Assembly (NCBI RefSeq): GCF_933775445.1
Contig: NC_065877.1
Span: 15,562,001-15,626,000 of the forward strand
Direction: 5' to 3'
DNA: 64,000 nt
Origin: Argentina anserina
Taxonomy: Eukaryota; Streptophyta; Magnoliopsida; Rosales; Rosaceae
Shown here: positions 50,101-61,139 of the stretch, one piece after another
Layout of the letters: every line of letters begins with the position of its first letter
Numbering within the stretch: position 1 is the stretch's first letter
The notes under the pieces: generated by a model
What the model saw: only the letters and a program-made list of their open reading frames with translations
Told to the model about the DNA's origin: nothing
Database searches by the model: none
Position numbers and translations under genes: made by a program

Positions 50101-51706
50101 TTTTTAGTTTCATTTAGAGAGATGATGCAGACCGGAACTCAACTAGTAGAGGGGCAATTTGGTCGAAACGAGGATAAAAGAGCGTAAAATGTAAAATATG
50201 AGTGCAAATTTGAGCTCTCTCTTCTTATTATACCATTAGTTCTTCTGTTTTTTAGTGAAAAATAAATAAATTCATTAATTAAGGGATGCACTCAATTACA
50301 AGACCCGCACATACGTGAGGCCAAAAGAAAATACAAAGAGCATGACTCACCAACTCAATCAAAGTAGAAAGAGTGAAAGGAAACAGACAACTCAATATCT
50401 ATGAGTCAAAGACCCTACAACCGAAAACATAAAAACAATTATGTTAACAAATCCACCACACCCATCACCAATGCATGCTAACATTATCGTCACCATCACC
50501 GTAAGCAACATAAGGTAGTAGGGTGTATTAAATCGAAGCGCAAAAGCCGGAATACCAGACGCCAATCAAATTTTAAGGTACAGATCATTTGATAACCCAC
50601 AAACAAAATAACAACATACAAACTACCATTAAAATCAAAACATGAAGGAGTTGTGCCTGACGAGAAAGAACCAAGAAACGTAATCATAATCGTAACAAAG
50701 AACCAAAACCGAGGAAAATGGGGGGGGGGGTGATGAACCCACGCGTGAGCACCCATAATCCAATTAGGGAGTGCCAAAAAGCACTTTAAGCGTGCAGACG
50801 TACAATCTATCATGGAAGAATACAATGGTAAATGATGAGTTGTTTTGGTGTAGAATAGCTAATAGTTGGAATGGATTGGTACTAATATGAGGAACCAAGT
50901 CCTCTTAAACTAGACCAAGCCAGTAGTAGAATTCACGTAGGGATAACGCACCACATAACGGGTGAAAAATGTACCACATAATAGGTGATATGATTAATAG
51001 GTCAAAAATTAAAAATAGCTACCTCATATGGGCTAAATACCCAGACTCAGACCCAGGCCAAGACCCAAACTCCAAACCCATGAGGCGAAAGCCCTATGCT
51101 CAAAGGAATAGACCAGGCACAAAGAACTTGTGCAGCACGCACAAAAGCCGTCGTTCTTGTCGTTGGTTGCCGCACCAGAGATGACTTTTCTATTTTAAAA
51201 TCGTGCGCGTAAGGGACGTCCTAAAAAAACGGCCAATATTTTACTTTATTATGCCATTAATTCCTGCATGATATTTCCCATAAAAAAATTGGCTTGAATC
51301 TGTTCAAGCAGAATAGACATAGGATTCCTTCCGGGATGCGTAAAACCCTAATCCTAAATAAAAATAATGGACATTTCAATCTTTTGGATTCCAACTTTTG
51401 ACACTGATGAAAGTAATAATTGGTGGTCAAATGCAGATAGTGATATCTTGAGGAAGGCTGAAACATCATAATGAGGACGGCAAAAGAGTGCTAAAAGGAA
51501 GGAATGCTGGGATTAAGGGGTCCCAAGATCCACAAATAACAGAATGATGAGTTATGTCTCTCTTCTTTTATTTTTCTTTGCTCAAAATGATTAACTATGT
51601 CTAGGTTCATCAGGCTGCCATGCTTTGTGATCATTGATACATTAAATCAGGGACCTGATAGTGTGAATAAAACCAATAACATGTACTCAGTGTCAAAAGT
51701 TGATCA
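47131..51706. other. Gene-free remainder of unit A
   Basis: About 4.6 kb with no supported gene. A G-box-like CACGTG (near 47468) and a gacgtc (near 47522) lie about 1.1 kb upstream of the kinase start. The stretch about 47600-48260 ends ttttatcatcttcaaaaaaaa and resembles the 3' end of a plant LINE or another poly(A) retroposon. Around 50235-50830 the minus strand may hold another such tail. Neither has a recognisable reverse transcriptase. A 10-G run lies at 50721-50730. Confidence 0.45.
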
Positions 51707-54700
51707 TTGTACGGCTATCACATAAGGTCATAATCTTCCACTGTTACTGAACACTCATTCTACTTCAAAACCATTACCTTTCCTTATAGTATATTGAGCT
51801 AGAGTTCCTTATAATGTTAGGTTCTCATATTAGTTCAAATAGTTTGAAGAGTCTTTGCAAGTTTCCAACAGTTAAATTTCAGTTGCAGTGTTACAAATTA
51901 ATTCTCTTTGTTCATTACAAGAAGTAAGCTATACAAAATAAAAAAAAGAATAAAAAAAAAACTTGCCTGCACATACAACTAAACTGTCATTGTTGAACAG
52001 ATTGGGGAACCAGGACCAATTCTTGACGCTATGGCTATTATGCTTGAAAATATCTCAACTGTTACAGTTGTAGCCAGGACCACAGTTGCTGCTGTTTACC
52101 GTACTGCTCAAATTGTAGCTTCCTTACCAAATTTGTCCTATCAAAACAAGGCAAGTATGATTTATGGTCCTGTACTTATTCTTCTGTATAACATAGATTT
52201 AGTCTGTCTAATTAATCTTTCATCCCCTCTTTATAGGCTTTCCCAGAGGCATTGTTTCACCAATTACTCCCAGCTATGGTCCATCCAGACCATGAAACAC
52301 GTGTTGGAGCTCATCGCATCTTCTCTGTTGTTCTTGTGCCATCTTCAGTTTCCCCTAATCTATTCTCATCTAATACTGAGACAAAAAAGGCCTTCGATCA
52401 TCACAGGACACTCTCAAGAGCTGTCTCAGTGTTTTCTTCTTCAGCAGCCCTCTTTGAGAAGCTGAGGAGGGAGAAAATTTCCTTAAGGGAAAGTATCTGT
52501 GAAGAAGATGGGAACACTGTTCCTGAAGGAGAAGAACAAAACACTAATGATGGGTTTCTGAGCAGATTGAAGTCATCTTATAGTCGGACTTATAGTATGA
52601 AAAGCTTGCCTGCACCATCAACACCAAATAAAAATTCCATGAGCAATACGAAGGAACTTGTGAGTGTTTTTAAGTTTTTTATTGCTTACAATATTGTTTT
52701 GTACACCTATCAGCCTATGGCAATATAGTAACGTTTAGGGATCTTATCTAGTTTATTGTCTGAGTTGCCTTTTTAAACCCTGTCTTCAATCAGGCAAAGT
52801 TAGCTGTTCTTAGAGTAGTAGTACAGGCAGTCACACCTTTCATTAATTCATTAATCTTTCTTTTTGAAGAAAGAAAAAATGTAATCAAAAGCTTGCATAA
52901 ATATTTCTACACTCTTACAGTAGTGCTTTTACTTCGGTGTCTTTTACATTTATGGAGTGGAAGACTCATTCCATAACCATTTAAGCTTTTTTTGCGATGA
53001 TTCAGTGGTCGCCTAACATGATAGTAGCTATGAACACTGGCGGTGGTCGTAAAATGTCTCTATCTATTTTGATCTGTCTGCCTCTCCACGTGCTGGATGA
53101 GGCTGGAAATGAGGGAGGGTGTTCATCACTGGCTTGAGATTCATTGTTGGCACTCTCTATAAAAGCATATATAGGAGTTCAATTATTGAATTGTATGTAA
53201 AAAATTTGATTCCTCAATACTTATCATTTACATTTCTTAAATCACAGGACTCTCATTTCCTCCGGTTGAGCAGCCACCAAATAACTCACTTGCTTTTATC
53301 AATTTCGGGACAATCCATCTCTCCTGGGAACATGCCTGATAACTATGAAGCAATTGCTCACACATATAGCCTTGTATTACTCTTCTCTCAGGCAAAGGTA
53401 ATTGTCAGGTTTAATTTGAATCTTTTCAGTACTTTAAAATGCTTATGATCAGTATTTTGGTCATTTTAGTCCCAAAATATTAAGAACGTTTTGTTCCTTC
53501 GATGAAATTCTTTATTGGCTTATTCTTATTCTTATAAACTGATTTAGGGATTAGTAACGGATGATTATATCTAGACATTCAATTTCATGCATAGGAATCT
53601 CAGAATAGTTGTGATTATTATGGCATCATGTTAATTAATTATAGTATCAGCAGTATGAGAGATGACCTTCTATACTTCCGCACCCACAACTCTTGGTTTT
53701 TTTATTTTTAACTATTGTTGGTGGGGGGCAGGGATTAGCCTTATCGATTTTGATGATCAACATACCCATAGAGTTTCAAAAGATGGGATGTAATAGGAAT
53801 TCGTTTGGTCTTTCATAGCATCTTTAAATGCTTGGTAGGTCACCTTAGGGTACTATGCACAAAGAGTAAATTTACCATGAGGGATTCTGGTTCTCAAGTG
53901 TATACGTAGAATCAGTTGTATCCATTTCCCCATATTATGCAAGATGAGCTTCGGAATTTTTTTTTTTTATAATTTTATTTTATATTCTTCCAGAATTCCA
54001 GTATTGAGGTTCTTGTGAGAAGTTTTCAGCTGGCATTTTCCTTGCGAAATGCCTCTCTCATTGAAGGTAAGCCGTGCAAATTAGTGAGCATCATTTCTTA
54101 TATGTTTTTCTCTCCATTAATAATAAGATACCTTAATTACTTGGTTCCACTGATGATAAGAAAGTGAGAAAAAATATCAATAAATTCCTATTGAAGGAAA
54201 GAGTCATTTAAAAGAAGAAAGTAAACACTGTTTATGTTCAAGCAATTATATTTTTATTCCTATAGAAGTTCGTCCAGCATTCATCATCATGATAATCAAA
54301 GAAAATTTAAACAAGCTCGATATTGCATATCAGGATGTTAGTTCAAGCCTCTTTTAACTGTTTCATTTCAGGGCCATTGCCGCCATCCCGTCGCAGATCC
54401 CTGTTTACACTGGCAACATCGATGATTCTTTTTCTATCAAAAGCATACGATTTTGTCTCTCTGGTTGATAGAGTCAAGGCAACACTGACAGATAAACAGG
54501 TGTCTAATTTGGTTCAGCAGACATTTACATTGTGTAATTCTTGGGTAGGTCTTATTAGCTGTAAACTTTATCAAGTAGACTCAGTGACTCACTATATGGA
54601 AAATCAGGTTGATCCATTCCTACATTTGGTTGAAGAGTACAAGTTACAGGCTGTGAACACTGGACCTGACCTTCCCACAAGTATCTATGGATCTCCAGAA

Positions 54701-55963
54701 GATGATAATTTGACTCACTATCGCAAATTGTGATTACTGAAAAGCAAAGTAGGGAATCATTTGCTTCTGAAATTGTGAAGAGCTTGGACAAATTGACAGA
54801 AGTAAGCCTCAGGACAATTGAAGTTGGTTGGACCCATACATAGTAAATAAGAATGTTACTTGTGCTATAATATTTATAATGACACTGATCTATATGCAGC
54901 CTGAATTGTCTTCTATAAAGGAGGAGCTTCTTAATGATTTTGCACCTGATGACATTTGTCCACTAGGAGCACAATTGTTCATGGAAGCTCCGAAAAAACT
55001 TTATCAGGTTGATTCCATAATTACCGAATCTGTTAAGGAGGTAAGTAGCTTGCATAAATTTCTGTTTTTGTTTTGCCTTCTTTCTTTTTTCTTGTTCGTT
55101 TCTTCTGTTACTAGGAGCGTATAAGTGACTCACCGCCGCACCTCACTTAAAGGGTGTCAGCAAAGAGTTGTCTAGGTTAATTCATGCTTGTGAATTCTAG
55201 TTTATAATTTTACTCTATTATTTCAGGATGCTCCATTATTTTCAATGGAAGATGACTCTGTTCCAAGCTCATTTACTTGCCTCATGAACAATGTAGAATT
55301 ACCTGTAGATCATCCAAATCTTTTACATGTAAATCAACTAATGGAATCGGTATGTTAACCACGACATGCTATGTTAATTTTTATTACTTACAATTAATAC
55401 ATGCAATGTTTTGATATTATGCTTTTTTTATGCATTCAGGTCCAGGAGACAGCAAATCAAGTGGGACGGGTTTCAGTCTCAACCAATCCTGATGTATCGT
55501 TCAAGGAAATGGCTGGCCATTGTGAGGAACTTTTGCTAGGAAAGCAGCAAAAGATGTCCAAGTTGATGAGTACCCAAAAGAAACAGGACTATTTAATGAG
55601 CTTCTCTTCGAAAATTCATAATGATGACCTGCAAGAGATGAATAACGCTTCTCATATCAACATGGGTTCCCATACGGTAGTCTGGCTATAACTCAAAACT
55701 ATGCATAATTGTGCTATTTAAATCACATCTTAGACGCTATGAATATTTCATATATACTACAAGGTTTCTGAGTGTTTGTGCAAAATTACATGCAGAGCGG
55801 TAATCCTTTTGCTGATCACACTGCCACTACGTACAAACCACGGCCAACCGAAGGCCATGTACCAATGCTATGTGCAACGGAATACCAGCATATTCCCCAC
55901 TCTTCCTTCAGACTACCAGCCTCAAATCCATATGATAACTTCTTAAAAGCTGCAGGCTGCTGA
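51707..55963 (+). pseudogene. 5'-truncated, frameshifted EFR3-like gene copy
   Basis: It begins inside exon 9 and carries copies of exons 10-19 (for example 52001-52150, 52237-52659, 53248-53397, 53994-54066, 54372-54499, 54608 onward, 54900 onward, ending at stop 55961-55963). It lacks the first eight exons, including the palmitoylation cysteines and any native promoter. In the exon 15 copy, bases near 54712-54720 differ from the intact gene by a net loss of 7, so the frame runs into TGA at 54731-54733. Splice sites are otherwise kept, including the GC donor of intron 10. The later exons are still very similar to copy A, so the break is recent. Confidence 0.9.
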
Positions 55964-56772
55964 TTCTGTAGAGGTATGCAAGGAAACTAGCTATCAGTAG
56001 TCTAGGTTGCTCAACAGGGTCACCATCGCTGAGCAAGTCTTTTTTTTTGTGCATGTGTTGGGGGTTAATTATTCTATAGGCTTTGAAAAGAATGTTGTTA
56101 ACTTGTTATCGAAGATCAGCGAAAATTGTAACCTTTCCATTTCCAATTCTTTCATTCTTTTCCTTTTCCAATACTTGTACACAGTCATGGGGAAGTGGCC
56201 TTATTAGATTGCTTCTTCCCTTATGATCTCATTTTTCTGCAAAGCCGCAAGTACATTTTGAAACTTATTATTTGATATTCACTTTAGTCTTTTTTTTTAA
56301 TTATTATTATTTTTTTAGTTCTGAACTTTTATGCTTTACATCTGTAAATTTCTTACAATTTCTCGTCTTCTGAGAAGAGATTTTGGCTGGAAAATTCAAC
56401 TCTATATATCCAAGCACCCTTTTATATTTTGACACTACCATCAGGAACACAACTGAGGGGTAATTCGAAACAGTGAGTTTTGATGAAACATATGTTACAC
56501 AAATTGAAAACATTGATCGGGGAACATAGAACTTAAACCCGAGTTGTTTATTTTAGACGCAAAGAAGGTATATCGAAATTGAATTTTCAGAAGACAGAAG
56601 AAGGAAATTACAGAAATGCGCCACGTTTTAATTGTTTGGACACCTTTCAAAATACCAGGAAGCTTCTCTCTACATCATCTGTTTGCCCAGGAGAAGAAGA
56701 ATCAAGAACTCAAGGGAGCTCCATTGGTAAGCTACCTTGCATTTTTGTATCTACTTGTTCAGATCATTTTAG

Positions 56773-57426
56773 ATGGGTCGTGCAATGTATGTTGTCTCTG
56801 CTGTGTTGTGGTCATTTGTAGTGGCATGGGCAGGTGACCATCTCGTTGCTGACAGGAAGATATTTGGAGGCAAGTTAATTAGTTTTCAATTTGAAGCTTT
56901 CAAGTTTCAGTTTTGCACAAAGTCATGCTTTTCTGGATAATCTATTACATATCAATGTATGGCATACTCTGAATTTTTATATAGTATGATCATGATAAAC
57001 TGTAGAATGATTTAGTTAGTGTCTTATAAGTTATAATTTAGTGTGTTTCATGATTATGGGACGGTGTCTCATTTATTTAAATCTTAAGACACACTTAATT
57101 CTAACTAGGTAGAATTGACACATGTATCTATTCAGTGATTAGGAGATGACATGCATTATTACTGCAGGATAGATTTTTTTTTTTTTGAGAAAAGATTGCT
57201 GCAGGATAGATAGATAGATGTGTAGTTGCTGCAATAGTATTCCTATTCCTTAACCTTATGTGCTTCGGTCGTGGACTTAGGAACTACTCCATCGACCGTT
57301 GCAAACAAAGAATGGTGGGAAGCCACTGACAAGAAGTTCCAGGCATGGCCTCGCACCGCCGGTCCACCTGTGGTCATGAATCCCATCAGTCGTCAGAATT
57401 TCATTGTCAAGTCACGCGCTGATTAA
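56773..57426 (+). CDS. Small conserved plant protein with one N-terminal membrane helix, copy B
   Basis: Exons 56773-56869 and 57281-57426, 80 residues, with the same GC-AG intron as copy A. Three residues differ from copy A: Lys28 is Arg, Asn38 is Thr and Asn48 is Thr. The frame and splice sites are intact, so it is probably functional. The upstream leader is altered: about 460 bases present before copy A are missing here, so regulation may differ although the 5' UTR exon itself is kept. Confidence 0.78.
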
Positions 57427-58351
57427 TAAAATCTTCAACATGGTCACTTACTCTATCTCTGATGTAATGTAGTGTAATGTAATGACACTCCTATTTTGTA
57501 GGGTTTGGTTGCTGTGAATTTTGAACCATTTGAATCTTAATAAATGTCACTTGAACAAATCCTGAATTACCTTCATCATTAGTCACCAGATAATGCAGAT
57601 GACACACATGATTTTATCTTAGGCTTTGCTATTTGTAGCATTACTCGTCAAGCAAATTTAAGTAAGGTGCCTATCATGAGGACTGAGAAATGGGTGAAAA
57701 AACATACTTCCCTATTGAATCCACATATAAGATATTGCCTACCAATTTCGTTGTTCCATTTTAATCCAGAGACCTAAATCTACATTGTTTCCGGAGTCAG
57801 CTTGATTTTTTTTTTTGATAATGATCCGGAGTCAGAGCTTCCTCTATGGCATGAATCTGTAGTCTATGAACAAAATCATACTAAATCCAATTAATTGCGA
57901 TCTTCTACCTCAAACAGAACCTTGCAATTCCAATTTTTCACATGAGGTTTTCTCTACCAGAAACATCAGTCCCCTCTGCTTCACATTACCTGAATGATTT
58001 GAACTACGGCTATGCTAGTTCTTTCTCAAACCACTAAAATTCATCTAAACACTGCAAATCGATACTGGCATTGAGATTTCAGAACCAGGAATTACAATGG
58101 TACAAAAGGGTAATATACTAATATACAACAGCAGAAACTTAGAGTAGTCGTTTCCTATGGGAGGAAGGACTCTCGGTGCATCACCATCCAAAAATGATTA
58201 CAACTGCTGCTTCGATTGAAACTAGTCCGTGGAGGATCTGAAGGACCCAGTCTTAATAAACTTTGAAGATAACTATTTTCACTGCAGCTGGAACGTTGCA
58301 TGAACATAAGAACCTTGATCTGGTTGGTTCATGATTACCAATCTGTCCGAT
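57427..58351. other. Convergent intergenic region, unit B
   Basis: Copy of 42660-43577 with small substitutions and short indels, for example an extra actaatat near 58118. No additional gene. Confidence 0.55.
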
Positions 58352-61139
58352 TCACTTTATTTCTTGAAGCATTTCCACAATCTTCTTCATTTTTGGCCGT
58401 TTGGCCGGGATGCTGTCAGTGCAGAGTAATGCAATCTTCAATGCTGCAAGCATTTCTTTCCTCCAACCAAAGGAAACAGTACTGAGCGTTGCGTCAAGAA
58501 TCTGCTCTGGGGTTTCCCCTCTCATGGGAGCATTATGCACCCACTTCACCAAATCTACTCCCTCATCAAAGGCCTCATCTACTGGCAATTTGGTAGTGAG
58601 GATCTCCAGCAAAATAACGCCATAGCTATAAACATTTCCAGGAGCTGTAACTTGCATTGTATATGCATATTCTGATAGCAGACAAGCAAAACAGAATACT
58701 TAAATAGTTAAATGTGAGGGCAAGTTACAAAAAGACTAATAGTTTAATAAAGCTAGTAAGCTACTAACAAAAATGAATAAATTGTAATGTACCTGGAGGA
58801 ATATAACCAAAGGAGCCAGCAACCGCACTAATACTGGCTGTGCCTCTGGACGGATCCAACAGCTTTGAAATTTCAATCTCTCCGACCAGAGGCTTAGAGT
58901 TAGCATCCAAAAGAACATTGCCAGAAGAAATATCAAGGTGGATAATGGCCACATTATGAAGAAAAGCCAACCCTTCTGCTACTCCAATGGCAATAGATAG
59001 TCTTGTTGGCCAGTCAGGTTGATATTCAGGTTTCTTGGAAGACTCATGAAGAAGCTGGCACAATGTCCCATAGGGCAAGTAATGATGTAGCAAAAGAGCT
59101 ACATCTTCATAAATAACAAACCCAATAGGGCGCACAAGGTTATCATGGCAGAGCTTACTCAGCCTTTCAAGCTCTCTAATCATCTTGTTCTGGTGATGAA
59201 CTATTGTCCTGTCCATGGACTTTAGTCGCTTCACTGATACTATCAATCCAGATGGCATTACAGCCTTGTAAACAGTGCTAAAAGTCCCAGTACTGACCTT
59301 GTTTGAATCCTTCATTGTTGCTTTAACAGCACAGTCGAGATCAATTGCTTGTCTGAGATTCTCAACAAAAACATTCCCTGCTACTATCACTGGTAGGTTG
59401 TTGGCGCCTTCATCTTCAGTCTCAGCAGCTTTCTCTTCCTTCTCTTGTCTCTCTCTCATCATAAACAGCAGAACAACTACAGTTACTGAGACAAAAATGG
59501 TCAAACCAGAGCCAATAACTGCGAGTATGATCCTGTAAGATACCCTGTGATGGTAGTTGTCATGGTCACCACTGTATCCACATGAGGAGCTCAGTGGTTC
59601 ACCACATAGCCCTTTATTTCCCAGAAAACTTGAATTTGGACTTTTCTGGAATGGTACAAATGTAGGTACTGGACCAGTGAACAGATTGTTTGAGAAATTA
59701 ACCTCAATCAAGCTCATCATTCCCTTGAATGCAGGTGGAATTATATCGGAAAGCTGATTATTAGAGACATCAAGAGAAACTAGCTTATCAAGTTTACCTA
59801 ACTCAGGGGGAAGAGGCCCGCGGAGATGATTGAAGCTCAAATTTAAAGCTATTTGCAAGTTTTTGATACGACCAATTTCAGGAGGGACATTACCGGTCAA
59901 ATAGTTTCTTCCCATTTGCAGCTCAAGCAATTTAACACAGTTCCCAATCTCATGAGGTATCTCCCCCCTTATCGAATTCTGGCTCAGTAGCAAGTATTGC
60001 AATCTTGACATGTTACAGATATCATTTGGTAAGGTACCATTGATTCTGTTGTTGCTGAGATCCAGCTTGTTAAGATTCTTGCACCCGAGAATTGATTTGG
60101 GAATTTCTCCAAACAGACTGTTACTAGAGAGAATTAGCTCCTGCAGATTCATCAGCTGTCCAAGCTCTGGAGGTATCCTACCAGTAAATCCATTTGAGGC
60201 TAAATTCAGGAGGGTAAGATTTGAGCAATTGGAAAATTCTGGAACAATGACACCAGAAAGATTGTTGTTGTCAGCTTCAAAGTACGTTAGGCCACTAATA
60301 TTCCCAATCGTGTGAGGAATGCTACCTATAAGATCATTGTTCCCAATTCGGATACTAGAAAGGCTACTGCAGCTTCCTATTTCTGTTGGAATTTCTCCAC
60401 TCAATCTGTTTTGGGTCAGAACTAAAAATTCCAGCTTCCCTGAAGCAAATATGCTCGTCGGAATTGGGCCTTCTAGCCAGTTGGAATGTAGATTCAACGA
60501 TTCAAGGTAAGAAACTGAGCCTAGATTATCTGGAATTTTGCCCCCCAATTGATTCTCATAGGCAGTAAAAACTCTCAAATTGGTCAAATTGCCCACCCAA
60601 AGTGGGATAGAACCATTCAGATTATTACTAGATATTTGAAAATCCTCTAACTGACGTAGGAACTTAATACCATCTGGTATTTGGCCTACAAGCAAATTAT
60701 TGGACAAGTTCAAAGATCTAAGGTTTCTGAGGTTACCCAACTCTAGTGGAATCAAACCTTCAAACTTATTCAAAGACATATCAAGAAACTCAAGCAGAGA
60801 CAAATCCCCAAAAGCAGCAGGAATGGAACCATGGAAACCATTAAAAGAGAGGTCAAGCCTCTTCAAAGCTTTGAGCCCAGAAATGATAGTCACATTACCT
60901 CGAAGGTCATGATGAGAAAGATCAAGCCTTTCAACCATTGAATGGTTCAAACCGCAGCTAATGCCAGGCCAAGAACAGTAGTCTGAGTTGTTCACACCTC
61001 CCCACCCAGGCAGTCCTCCAAGCTCTTCACTGATGGCTAACAATGTGGTCTGATCATGAAGCTGAGCACCCGCAAGCTGAGTCTGAGACTTAAATAAGAA
61101 CCCAACTAGAAAAGGCAGCAGCCACCACAGCAATGCCAT
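58352..61139 (-). CDS. PXC3: LRR receptor-like kinase of the PXC3 type, copy B
   Basis: Exons 61139-58793 and 58671-58352, 888 residues, same structure as copy A. By hand comparison I find about five base differences in the 2667-bp coding sequence. Two change residues: Asp211 to Tyr in an LRR (position following SVS) and Phe447 to Leu. The kinase motifs, including the altered HLD and EIE sequences, are identical. Both copies keep intact frames, signal peptide and membrane helix, so this looks like a functional duplicate rather than a pseudogene. The promoter copy is complete within the window to about 2.8 kb upstream. Confidence 0.93.

Larger units (their letters stand above)
36386..51706. 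repeat. Tandem duplication, unit A (about 15.3 kb)
   Basis: From ttgtacggctgtcacataag at 36386 the sequence is matched base for base from 51707 onward with a constant offset of 15321 for over 1.5 kb. Small indels then change the offset to about 14.8 kb at the window edge. Because unit B starts exactly where unit A would end, the simplest reading is one head-to-tail duplication. The unit holds EFR3 exons 9 (part) to 19, the 80-residue gene, the receptor kinase gene and about 5 kb of its upstream flank. Confidence 0.9.

Noticed and set aside
49208..51706. Insertion separating the two duplicate blocks
   Set aside because: It is better explained as the last part of unit A, whose copy in unit B falls beyond the window end.
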